A stretch of 64,000 nt of DNA from Cyanophora paradoxa (lineage: Eukaryota; Glaucocystophyceae; Cyanophorales; Cyanophoraceae): positions 181,367 through 245,366 of the forward strand of contig QPMI01000047.1 in assembly GCA_004431415.1 (NCBI GenBank), in the 5' to 3' direction. This document shows, one piece after another, positions 1 through 11,400 of the stretch. The stretch's first letter is position 1. The number at the start of each line of letters is the position of its first letter. The notes beneath the pieces were generated by a model. The model ran no database searches. It saw only the letters and a list, made by a program, of their open reading frames with translations, and was not told the origin of the DNA. The translations under genes were made by a program, and so were the position numbers.

Positions 1-1759
1 CCCGCATGCGCAGTGCGCATGCACGCCGTGACGAGGTCGACGGCATTAATTATAATCATAGTACTACACAGTAATATTGCGGCTGGAGGCCGCGGCCCGC
101 GGGACCCGATCCGAGCCGATCGCGCGATCATGCACTGCGCATGCGGGGCCAGCCGCCAGTGCGGGCAGTCTCAGAGTCTGCGGCAGCGGCCGCGGCGGCG
201 CCCGGCGGCCGGCGGGTCATGGCCATGGCCAATCATGTCCGACGGTCCGACGCCGGACCGACGGTCATGCCGCGTGCATATGATGATCAATCGATATCCG
301 ATTCGATCGTGGCATGCGCAAGTTACACTGGCAAGCGCAAGTCGTATACCTGGCCCGGAAATTTCGAATTCAGATATAAATTGTCGCACTTGAGTGCACG
401 ATAATTAAATATCTACTAAGCTTTAAGTTACTACTACTTACTACTAAGTTACTAGCTAGTTTAAATTTACTCAGTATCGTATTCGAATTCATTAGCATCT
501 TTTCATATTATTTATTGATTATGCGCGTATCGATATCTCAGAGTCGACGTCTTACATTTGACACCCGTCATGACGCGGACGCGGACCCGGACGCGGATCT
601 TCCGAGTTCGAATTCGAGCTTCGAAGTTCGAAGTCGACGTCCGACCGTCCAAAAACCGATCGCGAATCGATTCGCGATTTCCGATGATCGTCATCATATC
701 GATATCCATGCATATATGATCCGATCGACTCCCATTACGAGTCACATAATAGACCTATACTAGTATGCATCATTTTCAGGCATATCCGATGATTCGCGGG
801 CGACGTCGACCATTACTGGCATGAATCGGACTCATGATCGATATCATCGACGATATGTAATTATAATCTGCGCGAGAAGATCGATATCTAGAACTTGCAA
901 TTGACGCAACGCACTTGGCACTGTTGCACTGCGGCAATTGGCACAATTTGCTTAATTTGGCAGTCGCCTTGGCCCAGACTCCCAGACTAATAACTTTTAT
1001 ATAATTCGTAATAAGAATCCCAGTGGCAACTTGATGACAAGAATTCGAAGCCTTTAATTTGCAATTGATCATGACTCAGTAAAGAACGTGCGAAGTTACA
1101 CTGCGAACTTGAAAGTCTTGAATTCGAAACGGTTCACGGTTCAACGGTTAACAGCCCGGCGCCGGGCCGCCGGCGCCGGCTGGCGGCGGCGCGGCGCCCG
1201 GCTCGGCGCCTCGCGATCGTCCGACGGTCGCGGGCCTCGCGGCCTCAGGGCCTCGACGTCCGAGTACTACTACTAGTACGTATCATGATCGTATCGCGAT
1301 CGTAGGCAGAGTGCACTTGTACCGTAGTACTGCCGCTGCATGCCTACTATTGCGTATACGTAGCTAACGGCGAGCCAAGCGCGCGGCGAGCCAACTTGGC
1401 AAGCGCTGCCGCGTAGCTATAGTGCACGTGCACGGCTACATACTGTGCATGCGCACGTATACGTACTGCGCAGCTGCATATGCATCCGTTACTAGTTAGC
1501 GACTAGTATATAGTGCACGTACGTATACGTGGCAGCACTGGCAGCGTCGATCAGAGCTCGAGTATACGTATACAGCTCAACTTGTAAGCTTATATTGCAT
1601 CGATATCGATATCGTCCGGAGTCCGGACCGGCGACGCGCCAGCCGCGCCGCGGCCGGCCGGCTTCGTACGCGTGTTGACTACGATCGTGAGCTCGAAGGG
1701 CGGACACGCGCGCGTGCGTATATATACGTACGAGTGCGCACGCGTACGCGCGCGGGCCC
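1..1759. other. Gene-free, palindrome-rich intergenic region
   Basis: I see no supportable gene here. Open frames are short, lie on both strands and lack family features. The DNA is dominated by short self-complementary words (GATC, CATG, TCGA, GAATTC, ATGCAT, GTATAC), for example around 600-720 and 1,440-1,600. It alternates between AT-rich stretches and short GC-rich bursts (about 1,150-1,260). Confidence 0.6.
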
Positions 1760-4700
1760 ATGCATATGGCCAGGCGGGTTTCCTCAAGCAGGTGTACGGC
1801 CCATGGCCATGCTTTGGAGGTGTACATTCTCGCAGTAATAGTCGTCGTATACGTGTCCAGCTGCAGCGCGGTAGCCGCCGCCGGCCAGGCGCCGGCGACG
1901 AGCTTCTTGACGCTGCTGTCCTCTTCAAGCGCTGAATGTGTCGTTTCGGAATCTGCATCCTGCAGAGTGGAGTGGGAGGTCGCCAACAGCACCTTCGTCT
2001 ACGATCTGCGAGTCTGCAATATGAATGGAACGACATCAGCAGCCATGGCCAACGTAACGTGCGCCATCCGAAGCGCTTTGAAGGACATCCAATCATGGTA
2101 CAACACAACCGGCACCAACAGCACCCAGCTTGCGCTGGCGGCAGCCGATCTTCAGCGTGTTTGCGGTGGCAATCTGACCAGGTGCGCCGGCCCAGGCCTA
2201 GGATGTCATTTATATATATCTACGTATATATGCACATTCGAATTCCTTCATGCATGTTGACTTGCGCGTGCGCACACACGCGTACGCGCGATTGCAGCTG
2301 CTCCGCATTCTTTGTGATCTCCTATCAGAACGGATCGGCTCCAGCCTATATATATGCGAGCAGAGCTGTCACGCTGAAAGCAGCCCCGGTGAACATCGCT
2401 CCGAGCTCCGATCACCTCTGCACGAACTTGGATGCGAGTTGCACGGTTCGCTGGAACAGCACGGCCGCTGCTGCGGAGTCTGTAGATGTGTATGTTTGCC
2501 GAGCGTCAGCCTACAGCAACGGAGCCTGCGTCACTGTACGCCTATATATTCTGTGGATGTTGCAGACGCGCTATCGCTCTAAGAACTTCCGCATGCGCAG
2601 CTGGCCACCTCCGTAACAGCTCAAGTCTTCGAGTACAGAGTCACGCAAGCCGCAGCTGTCAGTCTTTGCAGGTGCGGCAGGGCCCCGGGGCATATGCATG
2701 TTTACGATCAGGTGCAGATGGGACATATATACTATGATCCTGATATGCATTCGGCATTCGCATTTCGCGCAGCTCCACGAACAGAGGGATCTACAACTGC
2801 TCCGCGTTCTGGATTGTGAGGCCAGCCGGCCAGCCAGAGGCCGATCGTACGCAGGAGGGCGTCCGCGCTGTCAGGATCGCGTTCCACAAAGTCTTCATCA
2901 ACCCGGCCCCGGCGTCTCCCTGTATGACCTCGAACCGCTCATGCGCTGTCTCTTGGGACGACTTCGCTGCCGCCGCCGGCGGCTTTATCACCGTGAAGCG
3001 CTACGATGTTTTCTTGTGCCGATCCGATCAGAACACAGATTTGGCTGCCTCTTGTTTGCTGGTTTGAGACACTTCCTTCCTCGAATTTATTTCGCGGTTG
3101 CAATCGCATGAGCAGAAGCAATCTCGCAGGCGGGGAATACAACAGATCTATCTCTGCAGGTCAATGTGACGAGCTTTAATGTATCCACCGTATGCGGCCG
3201 CGGGTGTGTGCTCCTTTTTCGAATCGATCGCGAATTATAAATTCGAATTCGGACTGCGATGCAGAAATCCAGTGTGGGAATGCGACGCATTCTGGATTGT
3301 TCGCGCGGTAGTGTCAAACACTTCTTCTTTCGACGGATCTCATACCGTCAAGCTTTCCGCCGACGAAATTATGCTCGAGTGCATTCATAATAATTTATTT
3401 GGATTAAATTGAATGCAGACAAAATCGGCCATATTATTCACCACGATTTCCCTGTACCGCAGGTCTTGGTCATCGCCGTTCTGTGCCTTAAATGAACCCT
3501 GCGTAATTAGGTGGTGGGGACGTGGCTCTTATCCCCAGGATATTACTTTTCTTCACCTCTGTCCAACTAGTACTCCCGATTCGAACCGCACGAATTGCGA
3601 GAACGTGCGCCGCCCACCCTCTTTATATTTATTTTATATATTTCTATAGCTAACCGAGGCTCGCGATCACGGAAGCTTGCGGAGGGGAATACCACCGTGG
3701 TCGACCCCGCGGCCCGAACGTTTACCGTGACCCTGAGATGGCCGCACTTCAAAAACTTCTGCGGGTGCGCTCGCCGTATATAAATTTATCATTAAAGCTC
3801 CCGGCTCGCGCGTGCGAGACACACCACATAATCATGATCACAAACGTTAACCCCTCCGGCGTAGGGAGGGCGTATTTTCGTGCGAGGCTTTCGCCATCGT
3901 CAGTGCACGTGGCAGCAGTACAAGTATACCAGCTGGCGGTGCATGGCTATCTATCTGGCTGTTATCGTACTACCCTATAGTCTCCAATTCATCTTCACGG
4001 TCGGTGGATATGGAATGCGTGACAAGCGGCAATGTTAACTGCACCGTCACCTGGCGCGGTATCGAAATCGCACCTGCGTACAATGTCTATTTAGGCCCTC
4101 TATTGGTATATAATCAATCAATTTAGATAACACGAATTCGTGGAATCGATTTCTCGGTCGCACGCAGATCGTGACTGGAAACTCGAGCATACCTGTCAAT
4201 GACTTCGCATTGGCGATGTCGCGATCGCAAATCATAAACTTGGACACCCCTATTTATAATTTTACGTATGCGATCTCCGTCAACGACGTTTACACAATTT
4301 GCGGGTTCGAATTTCATGTCGAGTCATATGCGAAATGCATTCCGCCGCATTGTCATTTTAATTTCGCATGCGTTCGCCGTGACGCCGCGCTCAGGTTCGG
4401 TGTTGACTCTTGCAATACGACTATGAAGGTGGAAACACTCAGATACGCTGCTGCGGGAGATGGGCCCTGGACCGACGGAACATTAGCACAATTGCAAGTC
4501 TTTCGTCCACTTAGAGTTACCGCAGACGTCCTTAGAATCTCCGCAGCCACTTCAGAAAGCTGCCAGCCTTCGTCGTATTACCTCCGACAGCAAGGGTTCG
4601 CATGCCGCGTCTTCTGGCACGTAAAAGAACCGGGATTCGGATCATACAGCGTTTTTCTGTGTCCTATGACTTCCGTTATTGTAAGCTTGCTTAGCTTCTC

Positions 4701-7204
4701 AAACATCAATGAAAGCTCATGCGTCGTCGTACGTCATCTTTTGCGCCACCCATTGAATGTTTTGATCATGGCTCAATTTTATTCAGATGAATCCTACCAA
4801 GAGCGTTGCAACTGGCTCTTCCTCAGGCCTTGAATTCTCCATTCAAGCTGTCGCAGTGTCGCGACTGTGCGGGTATGCAGTAGTTTGACGACTGTACGGA
4901 ATTTCCAATATAAATGCATGACGGCCCGGTCCCCACAAATCAGAGCGACGTCGGCGAGCTGCACCGTGGCTCTGGCGTTGAAGGGTCTTCTGCCGCGTGA
5001 CAGTCTCGTCGCGTCTGCAAGCGCTGCATATGCTGTGAAAAGAATCTTTATCTCTACCTACGAGACGTCAGTGGGATTTGCGCCCGCAGCACCGATGCGG
5101 ATGTTGTGCTACGCTGGGAGTGCATCCGCGTGCTCCGTTCCATGGGTGGTCGACTCTGGATTCACGGGCGTCGCCCTGAAGGAGCTAGGGCATGAATCTC
5201 GTACGGGAGTGTTGTTTGCAATCTGTAAGAATAGTCCCGCGCCGGCGCCGGCGTCGACGTCAGCGTCCGAAGAGCTCGAGGGCGACTACTTGCGTTCTCG
5301 GTTGCAATCTGGAGAATGCGAAGTGGTCAGGTTCATTTCTCTGTCCGACACGCTGAGACAATTGCCGGCGATACTGGTGCGTTACGAGCATTCTGCCCGT
5401 TGCTGAATTAAAGACGAAGATTCGTGCAATGTTGATACCGGCAAGCTGACATGCTTTAATCCGTTTCTAGAACGATGCATCGACAACGGTCAGATCAGGG
5501 ATTGCTCTTCCACGATTATCGGATTTGCGAGAGCACTTAAGCTTGAAAGCATGCAGTGAAAGACAGTGCGCGAGCCCGAGCTCAATGCACCAGACCAAGG
5601 ACTGATGCCAGGCAGAACCAACTGCACTGCCTACATTGGTCTGTTTGCAGCATCTAAGAGAAACTACTCAACAAATCAGGACCCTTCGTTGCTTGCAGAC
5701 CATATCATATCGAATTCTTTTCGAGAGGTCTCTGTCTTGAAGCCGACGCTTTCAGTCAACAAACAGTCATCGTCTCAGTCGTGTTCTGTCGTTCAATCGG
5801 AACGACGCGCAATTGACACCGACTGCGAGTTACCAATTTCTTGGATCACGAAACTGGATTACGCGAGGGTTGCGATCTGCAAGTCCCCAAGCTATAATAA
5901 AGGAGAATGTGTCGAGGTGCATGTGATTGCAATTGATCATGCATATGAAGTCCAAGTTTAGCCTACGCTAGCGCTGCAGATGCATTAAATTTGAATTCGA
6001 AATTCGCAGCTTGAGCCCAAGCTTGCGAGCTCTTCGTCTTCCAGATATCCCCTGAAAATCAACCGAAAAGCTTACGACAGCATCTGCGGGTGTGCATAAT
6101 GCATATATAATTTATAATATTGATGGATATATAATTAGTTGATTTAGACTGTTCACGATATCGATTGACTGAAAATGCAGGCCGCGACCGAGCTTGCTAT
6201 TGGCGATGAAGCTGCGCTCCTGCAATGCATACGTCTTTGTCATCGGCTTGAGCTTGTCCGGGAACTCGAGCGGGTACTGGAGCTCGAGCGGAAGCCACAA
6301 CTTCACTTACGATCATGATGAAAGTCAAACCGACACTCTCGATTCTCTACGGATCACTCTCGAATTGAATTTGCTTGACGTGCACGTGTCGGCCAGCGAC
6401 ACAGCAAGGTCCGGCGTGACCCTCGGCCACCACGCCGTCCCACCTCGACTGGTATCAGCGCTGACAATCCTGCTTCCTGTTATCTTCCCGGCCCTACTCG
6501 GCATTGGAGCGACTCACTTTAAGCGGCAGTCTGTATTCGGCAGTCTTTATTCGGCAGTCTGCTTGGTTTTGTTTGTGGTGCAGTTCGTCGCCATTGTTCT
6601 CGCCATCGCGCTCCCGGCGTGGTTCGGCGATCCCCAAGTCATTCGCTATGGATTGGTGCAAGCCTCACATGAAAATTGGAGCTGGAGGTGGCTTGACTTC
6701 TGCGAAGTCAGCGACCTCGAAAACGAGGAGGTGTGCATGCTGGCCAAAGCATACACGGCGGCACTTGTGTTCGGCGCTCTTTCGGCGGCCCTCGCAGCTG
6801 CTGGGGTGGTATTTTCTATAGCCGCCCTTGCAGTCGCCAAGCCTTCGGACGGAGGGCTTGCAATTGGAATGGAGGACGGAGATCCGGAGTCTACACCCGG
6901 AGCTTCGAATTCGCGCCTTCGGTACCACCTGGTCGCATCGTTCGATGTGCAGGCCATCTCGTTCGTCCTGTCCATCACAACCCTCGGCCTTGTTACAGGG
7001 GCTACCGCAAAGTTTGCAAGGGGCGTCACGCTGTTCGACGCCCCTCTGGGCCCCTGCGTCGGATTGCAACTCATCGCTATCAGCTCCGCAATCGCCGGAG
7101 CTGTGAACATCCTTCAGAATCTCCGGTCCCTGGCCAATTCAAATCGACGCATAGCGCCCCTTGATCCGAAAGATAAGAACCCAGTTACACCCCCAGATCT
7201 GTAG
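1760..7204 (+). CDS. Multi-exon membrane protein with about nine Cys-rich beta-type repeats
   Basis: Unrecognised family. The first exon starts at ATG 1760 and has a hydrophobic signal-like stretch (YILAVIVVVYV) ending Ala-rich. About nine units follow with the pattern C-x-V-x-W ... V-x-V-Y-x-C, plus a recurring C-S-A-F-[FW]-[IV] strand. Examples lie near 1,960, 2,440, 2,940, 3,500, 4,040, 4,610, 4,950, 5,120 and 5,830. N-glycosylation sites are frequent. The spacing suggests disulphide-bonded beta-sandwich (Ig/KNH-like) domains, which is inference. Clear joins include 2298-2535, 2601-2671 and 2773-3061, each with GT donor and AG acceptor and kept frame. The last exon (about 6,180-7,204) carries four to five hydrophobic helices. 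One extracellular-type loop has W, W and a C-x10-C pair, resembling claudin/PMP22 proteins. Likely a cell-surface protein. Internal boundaries between 3.1 and 6.2 kb are approximate. Confidence 0.7.
6180..7204 (+). other. C-terminal multi-span membrane exon of the repeat protein
   Basis: After an N-glycosylated ectodomain segment, hydrophobic stretches are encoded near 6,450-6,520, 6,545-6,625, 6,750-6,835, 6,950-7,015 and 7,065-7,110. The polar loop between the second and third contains two Trp and a C-x10-C pair. The tail is short and polar and ends in a Pro-rich segment. The acceptor is about 6,179, after a TGCAG. Confidence 0.7.
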
Positions 7205-8453
7205 CTACGCCTCAAACGCCTCGGCTCCTTTTGCAGCTGTAGCGGCGCCTGCCAGGCTGCAGCTGCCCGAAATCTCGACGCAATCAATTACAAGACAATT
7301 TAGAGCTTCGAATTCAGAGACAGCAAATTTGAATTCGGATGCGCAATTGGAACGCATTTTTTCAAGAACTCTCGATCCATCGACGTCACAATTTTGGAAC
7401 TTTTACTTACATAGCTTGATCATGAACATTGAATATTTTAGACTTGATGTAGTTTTACAGATTCAACTCTCAGAATTCGAATGCACATGCATACGATAAC
7501 CGGTTGTCTCAGGAGCCTGCGCATGCGTGCTAATTCAATTTTCTCATGACCATGAACAATATTAATCAAGGTTTGACGATCTAGCGCTAGCCTAGGCCTA
7601 GGCCTGCAGCTGGTAGAGTCCGACGGTCGCCGATCGCGAGCTCGAGTCGGGCAGCATCTCGAGCTCGGCAGCATCTGGAGGGAGAAGGGTTCAGAACAGA
7701 TCCGGATCCGGACCCAGCAGGCGCCTTGGGATCCGCGGCCGGTTTCACAATTGCAAGTTCACATCCGATGACCCAGGCCAGCTGCGCATGCAGGCCTAGA
7801 GATCTAGACGAGCCTCGAGTTCGACGAGATGCACGCGCGTTGCAGTATTAATTGACGAGGTCGATGTCGCCTAAATTAAATCACGAGCCGATATCGATCG
7901 CGACGTCGAGCCGGCGCCTGCATTTGCGCGCGCTGGCAGCTGCAGTGCCTGCAGCTGGCATGCATATGCGCACCATGCGTCCGGTCCGGTCCCGGGAATC
8001 AGCTGCATGCGCAGGTTTCAACTCGGCGAGCTTCAGTGCCGCTGTGCGCCCTCGCCCCGCGGCCTGCGTTGGGGCACAAGCGTTCAGCGGAAGCGTTCGC
8101 ACACGCGCGCGCTCACATTCTTTGTACACAACCGCGTGGGCGGCACTGCGGCAGCGCGCGCGGGCCGAAAAATACAACTCGGGGCGGGGCGGGGCGGGGC
8201 GGGCGCGACAATCCTCTACTCTAGCCGACGCAGCTGACGCAGACGCCGGGCACGCCCCACTGCAGGGGGCGGGCCAAGCGGCCGCTAAGCTAACGCGGTC
8301 AAGCTGGCACGGGCACCTAACTACTCCGAGAGGCGTCCGGCGCGCGCCACGCGGCACATTCCGCTGTATGCGGAACGGCTTCGAGGCGGTGCCGGAGGCC
8401 CCCGCGGCAAGTCGACGTCGTCGAAGGGGCGGGCGGCCGCGGGGCGGCGCCGG
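7205..8453. other. Convergent intergenic region
   Basis: This lies between two convergent 3' ends. Several overlapping open frames exist (for example 7,852-8,484 on + and 7,881-8,357 on -) but none shows a domain or convincing codon bias. I treat them as chance ORFs in GC-rich DNA. A run of GGGGC units near 8,180 could form G-quadruplex DNA. Confidence 0.5.
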
Positions 8454-11400
8454 TCAGTGCCGTGGGGAGCGCCCCCGGAAGTAGGAGGCCTCGGCGGGGG
8501 CCGGCGCCTGCGCCTTGGCCGGCCGCTCCATCTGGCCGATGAGGGAGGCCTGGCCATGGGCGGCCGCGGCCGCCTCGGAGAGGGAGAGCCGCTCGATGCC
8601 GGGCAGGACCGCCGAGCTGGCCGGGGCCGAGGCCGCCGAGCCCACGAGGCGCGAGGGCTTGACGTGCACCTCCTCCTGCGCCGCGGCCGCCGCCGCAGAG
8701 GCGAAGTCCGACGTCGAGGCGGCGTGCGGGCGCCGCCGGTAGTCCGGGATGATGTACTGCGGTGGACGACCCCGTCGGCTCCGGGGTACGGGTAAATAAT
8801 AGAACGCTGGGGGGGTACCTGGTGGTCGAAGCGGATGTACGAGGCCATCTCCTGCTGCACGTGGAGGGCCTCGCGGAAGACCTGTACCCCCGGCGTCAGC
8901 TCGGCTCGAAGTCATCACTGAAATTCGGCTCTGCGGATTCGAACACTCACCTGCGGGATCTCTGCGAGGTGGCGGACGACGGCCTCGCCCGTGTCGTAGT
9001 CGCGGGGCGGCAGCAGCTCGTGCTGGACGAGGGCCGGCTCGGGCGCCGCCGGCGGGGGGACCGGCGGGGCCGACGGGTCGCGCGAGAGGACGGAGACGGC
9101 GAGGGCGCCGGTGTCCGGGTCGGGCCAGAGGATGGAGGAGAGGCGCAGCATGTACGTGCCGGCCCGCCCCGACCGCACCAGCTCCTGCTCCGCGTCGTGC
9201 CGCGAGACGAAGGCGTGCCGCAGAGCCGCCGGCGCCGGGTGCTCCTCCTCCGGCGCCCCCGCCCCCGCCGCCCCCGCCTCGGCCGCCTCGCGCCACAGGT
9301 TCTGGGTGCGCGCGAGCGTGCCCCGCGCGAAGAAGAACCTGGGAGGAGTTCAATCAGATCCGAGCTACCATCGAAGAATAACATTTAGAAAGGGCACCAG
9401 GGCCAGGTCTTGACGAAGGCCTCCTTGTTGATGGGCTCCCCGAGGTTAACGGGCGCCGCGTTGCGCGGGAGGAGCGCCGGGTTGGCGAGCCGCTCCTGCA
9501 CTGCCGCGGGCGTCAGCGTGCACTGCGGCGGGCAGGAAGCGGAAGGAGCGAGCGAGCGAGCGGGCGCACCGATGGCGCGGGCGTTGTCGAGGTCGCGGTC
9601 GGAGACGGGGAGCGGGGCGAAGAGGCGGTAGGCGGCGCGGGAGACGTCGGCCCAGGCGACCTGCTCCCGCCCCGCCGCGACGCGCGCCCAGGTCGCCTCG
9701 ACCGAGGCGGCCATGCCCGGCGTCCGCTGCAGCACGAGCTCCTCGCGCCCCGCCGCCTTGCCGGCCTCGTCCTCGGCCTCGGCTGCCGAGCGCCGCCCGG
9801 CGGCGACGTCGGCCGAGACGTGGGCGAGGACGCGGGCCTTGGCCAGCGCCGCGACGTGCGCGGCGAACGAGGACCAGGCGCGGCCCTGCGCCGCGTGCTC
9901 CGCGCTCTGCCAGACGCGCCTCGCGAAGAGCTCGCGGTGGAGGAAGGCCAGCGCGGCGGCCGCGTCGACGCGGTCCCCGAGCATGACAGGCTCTCGGTAC
10001 AGGCGGAAGTACTCGCCGGCCGCCGCCGCCACGCGCGCCGCGGTCATGCCCATCACAGCCGTGCCGTCTGCGGAGCGAGCCGAGGTGAGAACGCGGCGGC
10101 GCTCGAAGCGAGATCTTCTTCGGCGTTTCGCACCGTCCTTGACGATGAGGGAGTTGAAGCGGCGGGAGACGAGGCGGAGCGGGCCCAGCTCGAAGGTCGT
10201 GAGGCCCGTCTGGCTGAAGATGCGGACCTGCGGGACGCCCGCTCAGCCCCCCGCCGCCCTTGGGAAGATGAACGAAGCTGGGAAGAGAGGAGAGAGGCAG
10301 CCTAGGGTGTTGTTGATGCGTGCGTGCACCGAAGGCGCATCATCATAGACGCATCCGTTCGGTGGCGCATCCGCATCCGAAACCGAAGCGAAAGAAGCGC
10401 ATGCGAACGGAGCGCGGCGCCCTATCTTCTCCGCTCCTCTATGCGATTTTAATGTATCTTTTATCTTCGATGGGAGCGCACCATGACTTCGTCGGGGAGG
10501 ATGGCGGTGTAGTCGCGGGCGGCGGCGGCCTTGGCGAGGCGGCGGAAGCGGCGGCAGACGGCGCCGAAGCGGCTCAGCTCCGCCGAGTCGAAACTCTGCA
10601 GCGACTCCAGCACGAGCTCGTCCGGCATGCCCACCAGGCTCGCGTAGGGGCCGGACAGGGCCGAGGCCGGCACACCGCCCTCCGCGTCCACGTCCATGCC
10701 CTCCCCCGCGGCCGCGCCCTCCTCCTGCTGCTCCTCGGCGTCCGAGGACATCGGCGAGGCGCGCACCCCGTCCTCCTCGTCCTCCTCGCTCGCGGCGGTG
10801 CGCTCGTCGTCCGACTCCATGAGCGGCGGCACGTAGATGACGGGGCGCATCACGGCGTTGGCGCGGCCCTCGTCGTAGTACTGCGCGCCCGGCCCGGCGC
10901 ACGCTCAGTCGGGAGCAGAGTCAGAGACGGCGGAGGCGGTCGTACGGACCTCGGGCCAGCACTCCTGGACGGTGCGGCCGGCCCAGCACGGCGCGGGCGC
11001 CGCGGCGGCGGCAACGGCGACGGCGGCGCGGACGGTGAGGTCCACGCGCCGGTCGTAGAAGGCGTCTAGCGCGGAGGCTGACTTAAGGAGCGCGGCCTGG
11101 CGGAGACAGTGAGTTAGTTAGTAAAGGGCGGGCCGGTTCTTCCAGCGGGGGAGGAGGGCGGCGGCGCACGATGTGCATGGCGGTGAGTCCGTGCTGGTTG
11201 GCGGCGTACGGGTCGGCCGCGGAGGCGTCCAGCAGGGCCGAACAGAGGTCGCCGGCGCCCAGGCCGGCGGCGTAGTGCAGCGGCGAGTTGCCGGAGGCGT
11301 CCCGCGCGGCCGCGAGCGCCCGCGCCGCGTCGGGCCCCGCCGCGCGTGCGCCGTCGGCGACGGCGCGGAGCTTGGCGGCGGCGAGGCGGCAGGCCGGCGA

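Noticed and set aside
7852-8484. 210-codon plus-strand ORF
   Set aside because: It overlaps the 3' end of the minus-strand SH2 gene, has no domain, and opens equally well in other frames because of GC content.
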